64,000 nucleotides of DNA from Sabethes cyaneus (GCF_943734655.1 NC_071354.1:46441044-46505043), one strand, 5' to 3'; shown: positions 11,801 through 22,088, counted from the first letter of the stretch. Numbers and translations: made by a program. The notes: generated by a model from the sequence alone, not told the origin.

Positions 11801-12238
11801 TATTACATGGGTTATAGAGTCTATGGTGTACGGTATGTTGACATATCCTACGCATTTATAGAACGTTTTGTCTGCTGTTGCTACTTTTAAGTTTGATTTA
11901 TGGATTTTCAGAGCTAGTCTTTCTATCAATGGTATCGAGCTAATTACTGAAATACCTGCTCCGGTATCAACAAGGGCTTCCACCGTCGCATCTAATATTT
12001 TAACATAGATATGTGGGCAACGAGCTGGGGTAATGTTTATTTGAAAGATTTGTTTAAAGTACGAAAAGGTTGCGATTTGTTCTATTTCAGGAATCTCAGT
12101 TGCTGGGGTATTTGGAGATCGATTCCCTAAACTCCGTCCCTCTGTTGGTTTTTTTGGTTTTCGTATCGGGTTTCGAACGGGGGGTGGTTCTTTGGGCAGT
12201 TGTTTGTTACTTTTCCTATTGTTCCACACACGTGGCAA
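8843..12238 (-). CDS. pol: pol polyprotein (protease, RT, RNase H, integrase)
   Basis: The open frame has 1131 codons. Protease has VDTGAGISVIS (Asp at 91). Reverse transcriptase spans about 300-470, with FSIIDLSESYYQVPL at 387, MPFGLTNAP at 423 and catalytic YLDD at 453-456. RNase H follows (VIETDSSDQAIGAVL at 599, ATERECLG at 640, TDA at 668, ADALSR at 713). Integrase has a zinc-binding H790/H794/C821/C824 set and the catalytic triad D857, D917, E952; the last spacing is 34 residues, one fewer than the usual 35. The stop at 8843 is natural. The first Met is probably not used: the frame overlaps gag by 112 bp in the -1 frame, and a slippery heptamer lies in the overlap, so pol is made as a Gag-Pol fusion. 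The product copies the RNA in cytoplasmic particles and inserts the cDNA. All key residues seen are intact. Confidence 0.97.
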   Translation of the reverse strand: MPRVWNNRKSNKQLPKEPPPVRNPIRKPKKPTEGRSLGNRSPNTPATEIPEIEQIATFSYFKQIFQINITPARCPHIYVKILDATVEALVDTGAGISVISSIPLIERLALKIHKSNLKVATADKTFYKCVGYVNIPYTIDSITHVISTVVVPEISKDLILGIDFLCAFGYCLSRETNNPKEKPVMKLPVNESSNELHFNDDYFSNRQNVLSITVSQKDTEEQTKNDIVEEDESLNIPTLEIPETRIETPEDIITEHELIQEEKQALFEAIQKFPITQDNKLGRTQILQHKIELISDARPKKIALYRQSMKKEEGIEQDIQRMLRLGVIEECEGPVDFLNPILAIRKPNNKWRICLDSRRLNACTKRDDFPFPDMIGILQRIQKSRYFSIIDLSESYYQVPLEHESRNKTAFRTSRGLYRFTVMPFGLTNAPATMARLMSKVLGHDLEPVVYVYLDDIIIISNCFSEHLKLIKLVAERLSAANLTINILKSKFCQKRIQYLGYVLSEAGLSVDSSKIQPVLDYPEPKNIKDVRRLLGLAGFYRRFIPNFSDKTAKISDLLKKGKKTFIWTEEANVSFQSLKSALVSAPILSNPDFTLPFVIETDSSDQAIGAVLIQIQKNERRIIAYFSKKLSSTQRKYSATERECLGVLLSIENFRHFVEGTKFIIQTDAMSLTFLKTMSIESKSPRIARWALKLSKYDIELQYKKGSENITADALSRTINTIETQLSDEYTTNLKEQVLKFPEKYKDFRVVDGKLFKFISNTSALEDSAFKWKYVVPLVERIPICKQIHNEAHLGFTKTLAKIRERNYWPQMSSDIRKFCSSCRVCKESKVDNVNTTPPCGKPKLCSRPWEMISLDFLGPYPRSKNGNIWALVISDFFSKFVLIQCMRNATAGPVCAFLENMIFLLFGTPQICISDNATVFLSRQFKKLLEKYDVSHWNLAVYHPAPNPTERVNRVIVTAIRCALNESTSHREWDNDIQIIAKAIRTAVHDSTGYSPYFINFGKNMVSLGSEYEHLREFTDQTEFVSPKIDERSAKLCEIARKNMLKAYEKYSKTYNLRTNSKRQFSEGETVYKKNVNLSSKEKNWVGKFAKKYDLVKIRKKVGSNTYILEDLEGKRISGTYHESFLKKV

Positions 12239-14190
12239 AAAACGGTTTTACGTTCTAAACAATCTTTCCAAAAATGATCTTTTCCCTGACAATTCCAGCA
12301 TATAATTTCAGTCTGATTCTCTGGTCGTTCTATTCTTTTTTTCCTGTCGATATTACGAAAATTTTCCTTTGTATTTCGTTCAATTACATTGATTTCTTCT
12401 GACTCGGAATTATACTCATCTTCGATCACGTTCATTTCGTATGTTTTTGGTTTTGTGTTATACAGTGAATTTTCTAACGCGTCAAAGCGATAGCACATAT
12501 CTGCCAATTGTTCGATGGAAGGAATTTCATGGAGTGCTAACCTTCTTTTATACGACATTTTCATATTATTCAAAATTATTTCGAATTTTTCCGATTCCGG
12601 CATTTTACGAATCAGTCTTTGTGCTAGTGATTCTATATCAGTTAGGAATGCGCTAAATAATTCATTCTGTTTCTGCTTTCTATCGCGCATCTCTTCCTTG
12701 ATAAACCTATCTCTGTTCGGGTTATCATAACGTAAAGTCAAATAGTAAACTAATGCTTCCCAATCTACAAGTTTTTCTACGTATGTTGTGTACCAAGTTG
12801 CTGCATCTCCTAGGAAAAGAAGGTGAGCATGTCTAATTAATTCGTGTTTTTCAATTCCATAGGATCTACACAATATATCTATATTTTTGAGAAACGATAC
12901 TAATGGCACTGGATTGTTATCTCCCTGAAACTTTGGCCATTTTTCAATTATGTTACATGTTTGGTGTGGGAGTCTTTGTGAAAAATTTTCTTGTAATCTA
13001 CCACGTGATCTGCCTTGAAAATTTGGGGTTTCCAAATTAGGAATCGGGTTAGGTCGACTACTATTGTGGTGCGAAGCGATATTCGTCAATCTCGGTAAAT
13101 GATTTTGTGTGGATGTGTCGATTTGCTCTCTCATAAAAGGGTTACGCAATTGCCTCATCGACTTAATCCCTTCGATTTGAATCAGTTTTCTTCGATTGCT
13201 CTCGTTCGTGTGTACTCCTACATTGTTCATAACTGAATGTGGTATGTTTAAGTTATTCGGGACTACTGACCTGGACTGTCTCCTTCCTTGTCTTTGATCT
13301 AAGGAAAAGGGGGAAATTCTATCTACATCTGAATCATATATTCCCATATTCAATATTTGTTCAGCTAACTGGTTGGTTTCAGATTCTTTGGGTATCTGTG
13401 CCTGATTAATACTTTCAAGATATCGTTTAACGTAATTTTCTATTTCTGTTACATGAACAAATTCCAGCGGATCGAAATTTTTATCTACCTGTGCGTTTGA
13501 AATCTGATTACGGTTTTGAATTGGTTGTGTGAATAATCTTTGCAAATTTGGTGTATGAATTACTTTTGAGCTTGTTTGATTATTTTCAGAAACTTGTTCC
13601 GCCGCTTTTGGCGTCATTGTTCCTGATTGTACTTTATGAGATCGAGTCGGTAGCGATTGTTTCGGGATGGTACCTGTGTACGAATTTTGATTTTGTATCT
13701 TTCCGTTTCTCTCTCCTGAACTAATGGATGCTGTTCCTCCTACCGCCCCCTCTTCTGACGACGATTCATCCGAAATGGTTATCTCTTTGTTGTAATGGAT
13801 TTGTATCAGTTCGACAATGAAATCGAGTAGTATACTTTTATTTCCTCTGTCTACTTCATCTGAACACTTTGCTCTCTTAACTCTTTTCAAATAATGATAT
13901 AACCGCGATTCACAGGCCGGGTTTTTCCCTTGCTGTAGTGATTGATCAATTTCCTCTAGCTTATCTGGGACTACTTCATACTCTTCATCAAGCGAACGAA
14001 AAGATATGAAATCTATTCCTTGTTCGGCTTCCTGTCTCATTTTAAGCCGTAAATTCCTCTTCTTCATTTCTGGTGGGCCAGAAATAGTAGTACCTCTGAG
14101 CACAAGCTCATAATTTAATTCATCTTCCTCTAAATCATCTACGTTAATTCTGAGTTGACTGCTCATGATCCTTTTTTCACTCATGGTCAA
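12127..14190 (-). CDS. gag: gag polyprotein
   Basis: 687 codons. An acidic N-terminal region and a long polar linker lead to a Retrotrans_gag-type capsid domain at about 425-575 (pattern WPKFQGD...F...I, then LFLGDAATWY and WEALVYYLTLRY). Two zinc knuckles sit at the C-terminus: 631-644 is a perfect CX2CX4HX4C, while 652-665 has Lys at 660 in place of the conserved His (CHVCGTIGKVTNNC). Gag forms the particle and packages the RNA. The start is the first ATG after a 255-nt leader from the 5' LTR; a second ATG two codons later is possible. The stop at 12127-12129 lies 112 bp inside the pol frame. The Lys substitution may weaken zinc binding in the second knuckle, or may be a family trait. Confidence 0.95.
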   Translation of the reverse strand: MTMSEKRIMSSQLRINVDDLEEDELNYELVLRGTTISGPPEMKKRNLRLKMRQEAEQGIDFISFRSLDEEYEVVPDKLEEIDQSLQQGKNPACESRLYHYLKRVKRAKCSDEVDRGNKSILLDFIVELIQIHYNKEITISDESSSEEGAVGGTASISSGERNGKIQNQNSYTGTIPKQSLPTRSHKVQSGTMTPKAAEQVSENNQTSSKVIHTPNLQRLFTQPIQNRNQISNAQVDKNFDPLEFVHVTEIENYVKRYLESINQAQIPKESETNQLAEQILNMGIYDSDVDRISPFSLDQRQGRRQSRSVVPNNLNIPHSVMNNVGVHTNESNRRKLIQIEGIKSMRQLRNPFMREQIDTSTQNHLPRLTNIASHHNSSRPNPIPNLETPNFQGRSRGRLQENFSQRLPHQTCNIIEKWPKFQGDNNPVPLVSFLKNIDILCRSYGIEKHELIRHAHLLFLGDAATWYTTYVEKLVDWEALVYYLTLRYDNPNRDRFIKEEMRDRKQKQNELFSAFLTDIESLAQRLIRKMPESEKFEIILNNMKMSYKRRLALHEIPSIEQLADMCYRFDALENSLYNTKPKTYEMNVIEDEYNSESEEINVIERNTKENFRNIDRKKRIERPENQTEIICWNCQGKDHFWKDCLERKTVFCHVCGTIGKVTNNCPKNHPPFETRYENQKNQQRDGV
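12148..12154 (-). promoter_or_regulatory. -1 ribosomal frameshift site (A AAA AAC)
   Basis: On the minus strand the gag codons Gln-Lys-Asn read CAA AAA AAC, which contains the canonical heptamer A AAA AAC exactly in the zero frame. Six codons follow before the gag stop. A slip of one base back enters the pol frame, which is open through this point. A possible downstream stem pairs GGGAATC with GATTCCT, but it starts about 20 nt away, further than usual, so the stimulatory structure is uncertain. Confidence 0.85.
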
Positions 14191-14425
14191 CCACGCTGTT
14201 CAATAGTTAAACGCTAAATTATCGAAATCGAATTAAATTTGAATCTCTCACGTGCTCTAACGTGATCGAACTTAACTTAATCTTTACTTAATCAACTGAT
14301 CTTACGTTTTATACGGTATTAAATTTACATTAAATTGTATTTTGCTCTCAATTGACTATTTAGTGTGCCGAAGTGACTTAATTTCTTTATGAATCAAACT
14401 TTAGTTGTGAAAATCTAACGCAGAC

Positions 14426-14443
14426 CCGTGCTGTTGGGCACCA
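14426..14443 (-). other. primer-binding site
   Basis: Two bases inside the 5' LTR the minus strand reads TGGTGCCCAACAGCACGG. The complement ends in ...GGGCACCA, as expected for the 3' end of a tRNA carrying CCA. Which tRNA is used cannot be said from this sequence alone. Confidence 0.75.
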
Positions 14444-14445
14444 AA

Positions 14446-15786
14446 TGTAACGCTTTCAATTTTACCGATACTGAACAAAGCGTTACATGCCAATTCTCCC
14501 TATGCCCGGACTGACCAGAAAGGTTTTTAAATGCCTTTGCCTACAACGGCTTAAGCGCCACTTTCGTATCCGAAAGACCGTTGCGGAAGATGGATAGGGA
14601 TGCCCGACCGAGGACTCTTATCTCGGGGCGAGTATTTCAAACCTCAAAGACCTTCTACGAAGCTAACCGACAACTAAGTTTCAGACTCAACAAATTTGAA
14701 TCGTACTAAAACAAACGCGACGAACAATCCTACGCATAAAAAAAACCTTCACTTCTGTACAAACTCTTATTCACGTATCATCATTTATTAATAGCCCTCG
14801 AATATCGTCCGCGCAAAGTTAAAGCTATTTAGCAGAAGGTTTACAAATGTATTCGCCCTTGGCGACAAACCATGGTTCGTATCTTAGCTTCTAGTGCACT
14901 TCTTATCGTCTACACATAACAATTGGTCCATTTTTAAACCCAACACGGGTATTGTTTCACCACGGTGGGTGTCTCGACTACTGGTGGGTATCCCAACGAT
15001 GTCCACATAGTCCGGTGCTCTACCGGGTCGCGTTCCTTGCCACCGCAACCCAGGAAGCTTTACGGCGAAGCGGCTGGTTTTTCTCGAGCGGGTGGGAAAC
15101 TTCAGTAGCGTAGTTTAGGCTGCTTCGCGGATGAATCGGTATTCGTTTTATGCACCGAAAAGTATTGCCGCCGGTCCAAATTTGATCCGGAATTAGCTTT
15201 TCCGGCCTCGCACTCCAGATTAGCACCCACGTTTATGGGTTCCTATAAACGTGGTAGTTACAATGGCGGTCTAAAACCTACCAAATTGAAGGTAATTCTT
15301 ACCTTCAGATTTTAACGATTTCGCACACTTTTAGCCTTTGCTAAATAATTAATAGTCGGGGTTTTTTTCAACACTCGCGACTTTTATCTGTTTTTCACTA
15401 CTGCTAAATTTGTCTTAACTTTAAGTGTTAAAAATCCGCGATCACGCGACTAAACTTTTCTAGACCAGCACTTGAACAAAAGTGAAGCTGCGTCTAATTG
15501 TTCGCATTTCCCAAACCGATCTTTTATTTTGGGTGGCCTTGAGTAGACCAATCATCGACATTTAATTATTATCATAACTCATTTGTCGCTTGTCTTTGAA
15601 AGTCATTTGAAACTCTCTATACTCTAATTCGCATCGAATTTCCCGAAGCTAATTGCTTTCGATCGGGCTGATGGGCATATGAGGGTTATCTGGGTATTCG
15701 GGTGAAAGCTTTATTTAGTTTCGTAGTAGGCTAATTAAAGGCGTTAATCTTGATTTTATCAAAGCCGATCTAATCCAATCGTTACA
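14446..15786 (-). repeat. 5' LTR of the gypsy element
   Basis: 1341 bp, the same as the left LTR apart from one extra T at about 15361-15367. As the 5' LTR of a minus-strand element it should hold the promoter; no convincing TATA or initiator was picked out. Flanked on the outside by the TAAT duplication at 15787-15790. Confidence 0.96.
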
Positions 15787-15790
15787 TAAT

Positions 15791-17550
15791 AATAATTTTT
15801 CTGAACTCTTGTTTTTCAAAGATGCTAACTTTTGAACGCATGGTATTACTATCAAAATATCAAAATATCAAAAAATCTGCTATGAACACATATTTCATAT
15901 TGTCAATTCAAAACAAGTTTCGTATGTGGCTCTGAAGCCCGAAAGTTAAGGCCGTCTGTAGACCCGTTAGAGGGTTAATTTCTAATTTTCTATATATATA
16001 TTCATTCAAGTCAGTAAAAATTATCTTTTATGTTTACTTTATTTTTCTATAAATCGGGTAAATATTATAAAACTAAATAAGGTGTTCATCAAGTAATATA
16101 AATGACGCTTACAAGTATTTACGCACCCAAGGAAAGAAAATATAATTATTCTTCGTAATACGTTGTGAATTTTACTGCCAAATAAGGATTTTGAGGAATG
16201 CGGAACGGATATTTAAAAATATAGTCAAGTTAATTATAGATGTTCCTGAGAAATTAAATAATGATTATTCTGGCAGTAGAAAGGCTAGGTCACGCCGCTA
16301 GGTGGATTAATTCGGCTTTTTTCTTTTTTGTTCACCTCACGTCCTCACTTACACGCGCGGATAAGACTGCGAGCCCTCGCGAGTGATCGGTGTCAGCTAC
16401 TTGGATTGCAATGACGAGCGAGAGCGGCGACTGTGGTTGATAGCTAAATACACACTCGCAAAAACTTGTCGCAGTGCATGAAAAAATAAGAGCGAGAGTC
16501 CGTAGGAGATACTCATGCCGGCGTATTCGTTAGAACTAAAACGCGCGTGTGAGAAAATTGGTCACGAGTCACGAGTGCGGTCTTGCAACACTGGAAATCA
16601 GTATGGGGGTAAGACCGGCATCTAATTTTGGAACCGTCAGTCAGCAACCGCGAAATGATAAGCAATACTAGCTCTCACCACTCCGCTCTTTCTCATCACT
16701 CTAAAAATTTTATTACTTTCTTCTACCGTCCCTTCGTCAATTATAAAAGAACTACAGTTTCAAAAAATATTCTGTTTTCCTTTTGCTCAAGCTGTGATTA
16801 GTTTACAAAGCTCAAAAGTTATAAAAGTCTTTGCCAAGCTTCTACCAATAAAACCAAAATAAAATTTTTTTTTCAGTACGATGTGTAGTTTCTGAGAGAA
16901 AGGTACAAAAAGCTTGAAAATCGTGTTTTTCTGTCCGCTCCTGTGAGCGGCGTTTTATTTCAGCGAGGTTGTTCCACGCCGCAGTGGAATGCTTATGTGT
17001 TCGATCGTTTTTCGGTCACTTCCCGTGGTCGGATCATTACAAAATTAGTATCAAAATAAATGAAAAAGACTGCAGAATCAAAATCTGAAATAAAAAATTT
17101 GACTTTTTCAAAAACTTTGGTCGCTTATGTTTCTTTAAAAAGAAATGGGCACCGGGAAGTAAGACAGAAGTTTGACAGAAAACGTCATGATAAAGTTCGT
17201 TTACGTTAGGTTTTTCGATTCGCACTAAGTTGGACGCATGGTGACACTCAGGGTACAGTAGCACAGCAGTTTGATTGAATCTAAATTAAAGGTACATTAT
17301 AAGAATGAATTCACAAAACGGGTTCACTAAGTGCTGCAAACATGTTGACCCGCATTTTTGTTAATGTTGGACTATATCGTCGGCTTGGGCAAATGGCTTC
17401 GGCGGCGTGGGAAAAAGCACCTAGGCGGCGCGCCGGTTCTAAATCATCGGCGGCGGCGGCGCGTGCAAAAGTGTCGGTGGCGCACACCTCTAGCTCGTAT
17501 TGAACTATTGCTACAACTGGCCGGTACAAGAGTTTAATTTAATCCCAGTT
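15791..17550. other. no recognised gene; mixed repeat sequence
   Basis: The first 190 bp are probably the right part of the older element split by the gypsy insertion (GTTAGAGGGTT at about 15968). From 16320 to 16620 the sequence is richer in GC and in GAGCGAGAG and CTCGCGAG-like words. From 17390 to 17480 there is a short GCG-rich patch. Frames are short and unrecognised. Confidence 0.4.
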
Positions 17551-17933
17551 TGGCCATTGCAAATTATCTTTAAAGTTTTTGTCACTCCCCCCCCCCCCCT
17601 TAAAATTAACTTGAAAAAAATAATTTGTGGGTTATAACTCTACAGCCTAAAGAACTCGAAAAAGGACTATACGGAGTGTATTAACGCTTCTAACACGAAA
17701 CAGAAATGAAAATGAAAATTGAAAATTAAAAATGGAATTTCCGGAAATCGGCAAAAAAAATTTCTATCGATTTTGTTCTTTCTTTTTGTAAGTTTTTGCA
17801 AGGAAAATAATAACGTGTATATGAAAAGCAAGAGTAGGTTTCGTTTTCACGTTTAACCTTTAAGTAAAAATTAAGCTTTGAGCTGGCTAGCACCGGAAGG
17901 ACAAAAACTTTATAAAGTATTTGTAATGACCTT
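17551..17933. mobile_element. MITE with GGYCATTRCAAAT inverted ends, copy A
   Basis: The left end reads GGCCATTGCAAATTATCTTT and then AAAGTTTTTGTCAC. The right end is its inverse (GACAAAAACTTTATAAAG, then ATTTGTAATGACC). A C-run follows the left end. A diverged inverted copy is at 51091-51541 and a partial one starts near 505. No coding capacity. Superfamily not assigned because the target duplication is unclear. Confidence 0.7.
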
Positions 17934-18530
17934 ATGAAGTTGTGAAAAGGCGATAATAAACCAAAAAATGAGCAATAAAGATAAAAGGAAAACACACCTG
18001 TGTGAATAAAGCGTTCATGTACAACCGATAAATTCAAACTCTCAGAAAAGTTAAGCCAAAAATTAACTTTTAAGAGTGTTGCATTAGAGCCAATAATCGC
18101 TAAACTTTTTAAACAATTAACTTTTCAGAGAGTTAACCTTTCCGAGAGTCCACTGTACTAAGCGCAGTGTTTATTATCTGATATTCTTTCCCTCAGATTG
18201 CGGTACCAAAATAAGGACATTGGTACATTGACTGACATATGACTCACAATTTAAAATGGTACAGAAATTAACTTTTACGCTGTTATGGAAATTTGTTTAA
18301 TTCAATATCAAACATCAATCAATAAAGCTCCGAGACTTGATAGTGTTATGTGATTAATTTATTATAGGTATGGAGAGCATAGCTAAATTAAAGTTTGCAA
18401 CACTTTGTCCGGAGAACAGTGAGCAGAGCCCCTGGTTCATTCAAATAAAAGTTTTGGAGTTTTACTTTCCCATATCACTCTGACAGGTCACTTCGAAACC
18501 ACTATGAAAGCAAAATTTTATTTTATAAAG
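17934..18530. other. no recognised feature
   Basis: AT-rich sequence without long frames. Around 18033-18150 it holds several short variants of TTAACTTTTNAGAGNGTT (for example near 18065 and 18118), a small degenerate repeat. Nothing else stands out. Confidence 0.4.
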
Positions 18531-20446
18531 GACTAGCTGACCCGACAAACTTCGTATTGCCACAAATTAACCTGTGTTGTACATAAATCATGAATCTCGG
18601 ATGATCTTTGTCACAATCTCGAGTTTTGCAAGCCCCCCAGTGGGCGGCGCTTCCGACGGCGGGTCACCGGCAACACTCGCAACCGTCTCGTCCTGAATGA
18701 TCTAGTGTTACTATAGATAGTTTTTGTGGTCTTGTATTGACTAATGTTTTATGGAAGAGTCTCGAATTTCTCGAGTTCGATTAGTTTTTGAGTTTCGCAA
18801 AAATTTCTGTTTTATTTGTATGAGAGTCCATATCTCCCTACCACAGGGGTGAGAGGTCGTAAAATAAATTCAAGACTCCAAAATCTCCCACATGCCAAAT
18901 TTGGTTCCATTTGCTTGATTAGTTCTCAAGTTATAAGAAAATTTGAATTTCATTTGTATGGGAGCTCACTTCTTAAAAGGGGAAGGGGTCGTAATTCACT
19001 ATAGAAAAAATTTCTGCCATCTAAAACTCCCACATGCCAAATTTGGTTCTATTTGTTTGGTTAGTTCTCGAGATAAGAGGAAATTTGCATTTCATTTGTA
19101 TAGGAGCCCCCCCCCCCTCTTAAAGTGGGGAAATCCATAGAAAATATACCATAGAAAATATTCTTGCCCCCAAAAACACCCACATGATAAATTTGGTTCC
19201 ATTTGCTTGATTAGTTCTAGAGTTATGAGGAAATTTGTATTTCGTTTGTATGAGAGCCCCCCCTCTTAAAATGGTAAGGGGTCCTAATTCATCATAGAAA
19301 AAATGGTTGCCTCCAAAAACACCCACATGCCAAATATGGTTCCATTTGCTTGATTAGTTCTCGAATTATGAGGAAACTTGTATTTCATTTGTATAGAAGC
19401 ACCCCCTCTTAAAGTTGGGAGGGGTCCTAATCCACCATAGAAAATATTTTTGCCTCCAGAAACCTCCACATGCCAAGTTTGGTTCTATTTGCTTGATTAG
19501 TTCTCGAGTTATGAGGAAATTTGAATTTCATTTGTATGGGAGCCCCCCCTCCTAAAGTGGGTAGAGGTCCCAATTTATCATAGAAAAAATTTTTGTCTCC
19601 AAAAACACCCACGTGCCAAATTTGGTTCCATTTGCTTGATTAGTTCTCGAGTTATGAGGAAATTTGTATTTCGTTTGTATAGGAGCCCCCCCTCTTAAAG
19701 TGGGAAGGGGTCCTTATTCACCATAGAAAATATTCTTGCTCTCGAAAACTTTCACATGCCAAATTTTGTTCCATTTGCTTGATTAGTTCTTCAGTTATGA
19801 GGAAATTTGTATTTCATGTGTATAGGATCCCCCCCTCCTAAAACGGGGAGGGGTCCCAATTCATCATAGAAAAAAATTTTGTCTCCAAAAACAACCACAT
19901 GCCAAATTTGGTTCCATTTGCTTAATTACTTCTTGAGTTATGAGGAAAATTGTGTTTCTTTGGTACAGGAGCCCCCCCTCTTAAAGTGGGGAGGGGTCCT
20001 AATTTACTATAGAAAATATTCTTGCCCTCGAAAACCTTCACTTGCCAAATTTGGTTCCATTTGCTTGATTAGTTCTCGAGTTATGAGGCAATTTGTATGG
20101 AAGCCCCCCCTTTTAAAGAAGAGAGGAGTTGTAATTCCCCTTATAAAGAGGGGAGGGGTCTCAATTTACCATAGAATAAATTCTTGTCACCGAAAACACC
20201 CACATGCCAAATTGTGTTCTATTTGCTTGATTAGTTGTCGAGTTATGCAGAAATTTGTGTTTCATTTGTATGGGAGCCCCCCCCTCTTAGTGGGGGGAGG
20301 GGTTTCTAACCATCACTAAAACCTTTCCTGGCCCCAAAAACCCTCTACATGCATATTTTCATGCCGATTGGTTCAGTAGTTTTCAATTCTATAAGGAGAC
20401 ATACAGACAGACAGACAGAAATCCTTCTTTATAGGTATAGATTATT
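18531..20446 (+). mobile_element. repeat element with internal 143-bp tandem array
   Basis: The left end is GACTAGCTGACCCGACAAAC; the right end is an ACAGACAGACAGACAG tract followed by CTTTATAGGTATAGAT. Inside, from about 18890 to 20350, the words CATGCCAAATTTGGTTCCAT and TTAGTTCTCGAGTTATGAGG recur about eleven times at spacings of 140-162 bp (mostly 141-144), with GGGAGCCCCCC and TAAAGTGGGGAGGGGT between. Short Gly-rich and Pro-rich frames are by-products of the array. An inverted copy with fewer units is inside the element at 28248-30610. Elements with such ends are widespread in insects; I do not name the family. Confidence 0.75.
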
Positions 20447-22088
20447 CGTGTATTAAGTATTAATGCGTTGTTCTTTTGACAAACATCGTCTTTATATACA
20501 TATGAACTATTACCTTTCAAGTGCATTTCTCTTGAAAATAAAGTATTTTTTCAAAGTTGAAAACTACCATGACAGAGTGAAGCATGCAAAATTTCCCTGG
20601 TGCCAACGTTTAACTGCCAGTTAGTCACAAATCATGAGTTTCTGCGTTTCGAAAAATGCACCGGGGAGTAGAACTGCAATATTCATTCCATCAAATGCCT
20701 CGTCCGTCGGTATGCGCGCAAGGGAAAAAATCCTTTGCAGAACGAAGAATGAAGTACCAACCAACCAACCCAGATCTCGGCTTCTGCTTTTCCAGCAGCA
20801 GTAGCAGCCAGCAGGATGCTCGAGTCGAGTCGGAAACCGTTGAATGCAGTCTCGGTTTCACCGAACGAACAAAATACTGCATAAGAGATTGCAAACTCCG
20901 TTTTGCTATTATCTCTTACACTGACTGTATATTTCGTTTAGACTGCTCTGCTGCCCTATGATGACGAAAAATTACTCCAGGATTTCGTTATCCAACAATC
21001 TTCTTTCCGCTGATTACTGATTGCATTAGGTTTGAAAATATAATGAAGCTGTCTGTGTCCCGGCACGTCCGTGCTTGATAATTTCAAACACGACCTCGCC
21101 GTTTGTTAGCGTAGATACCTACCGGATAGAATATTCAAACCCCATTCGTTTGCCAATGAACAACTTAAATCAATCCTGAAGTACCCAGCGTCCCTTTTAC
21201 GATACGGAAAACCAACCAAGCACACTCGTATCCCCTCGAAGCTCTCAATCGGTTTTGAATCATTCGGATGTGTGTAAATAATTGCTTACGCAAGTCTCAT
21301 CCCACGTCCCTCATTGGCATAAATCGAACTGGAGATAAAGTACCACAGAATCCAATCCCATTAGTCGTATTCGTTTGCATGGAAAAAAGGAAACATGAAT
21401 ATGTTAACCAACGGATCAGTTCCCATATCCCATAAAAATGGTTCCGAAAAAACAGCAACTTGCATGTTCCCACTGTCAGCTGCAAAACAAGTTTTATCTA
21501 GTGCCTAGATTAAGTTAGAAGCCGAGAAAGCAGGCTCCCTTTAATGGGTACCAATCCGTTCAAATCCCTTTACTAACTGCTGCCTTCCACATTCATGCCT
21601 CGATCGTCTTCCGATGAAGCGCACCCTCCCTTCGAAAGGTAGCAATAACTTGGAATGCCCCGACAAATGACGACATTTCTATCAGCATCCAATCGGCCGA
21701 GATGAGATGCGATAGGAGCTCGGAGATGGTGACGATGATATGCGTGCCAGAAGCCCTCTCCCTTCCCTTCCGCAGCTCGGTCGGTCAACATTCAAGTCCA
21801 AACATGGAAAGGCCCCTTGCAAGACGGTCCGTTCGACGGCCAGCCGGCCGGCCAACCGCACATCCCCAAACATCATCGTCAGTTGCATCAATTTATTGCC
21901 ACGCAGCAGCGCAATGCACAACAACGTCCCCTTGCTCTGGCCACTCAACATCACACATCCCCAGACACACACGTACCTAGCGGCGGAATGGCAACACCAC
22001 AGCCGCCAATGAATTGCTTTCCCATCAAGGGTGTTTCGGGATGCTTCGTAGGGGACTTGATTTACGGCTGCATACCAATCGAGAAGGG
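20447..22088. other. no recognised gene; moderately GC-rich host-like sequence
   Basis: From about 20600 to 22300 the base composition rises and obvious transposons are absent. Frames of 60-138 codons overlap on both strands (for example minus 21682-22098 and plus 21702-21980), are rich in Arg, Ser and Pro, and match nothing known. It may be non-coding sequence near a host gene. Confidence 0.4.

Larger units (their letters stand above)
6204..15786 (-). mobile_element. complete Ty3/gypsy LTR retrotransposon, minus strand
   Basis: This is a 9.58 kb element with near-identical LTRs, each beginning TGTAAC and ending GTTACA, flanked by a 4-bp target duplication TAAT (6200-6203 and 15787-15790). 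In its own orientation the order is 5' LTR (right), primer-binding site, 255-nt leader, gag, pol (protease, reverse transcriptase, RNase H, integrase), about 1.3 kb with no clear gene, 3' LTR (left). The RT-before-integrase order and the YLDD and integrase signatures place it in Ty3/gypsy. There is no recognisable env. The LTRs differ only in one T of a T-run, and both long reading frames are open, so insertion is recent and the copy may be active. The closest named family cannot be told without a search. Confidence 0.97.

Noticed and set aside
8516..12730. Plus-strand frames of 60-137 codons across the gypsy element
   Set aside because: Shadows of gag and pol on the opposite strand, with no motifs of their own.
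18816..20319. Several frames with repeated motifs in the 143-bp array
   Set aside because: They appear on both strands and change phase between units; by-products of the tandem array.
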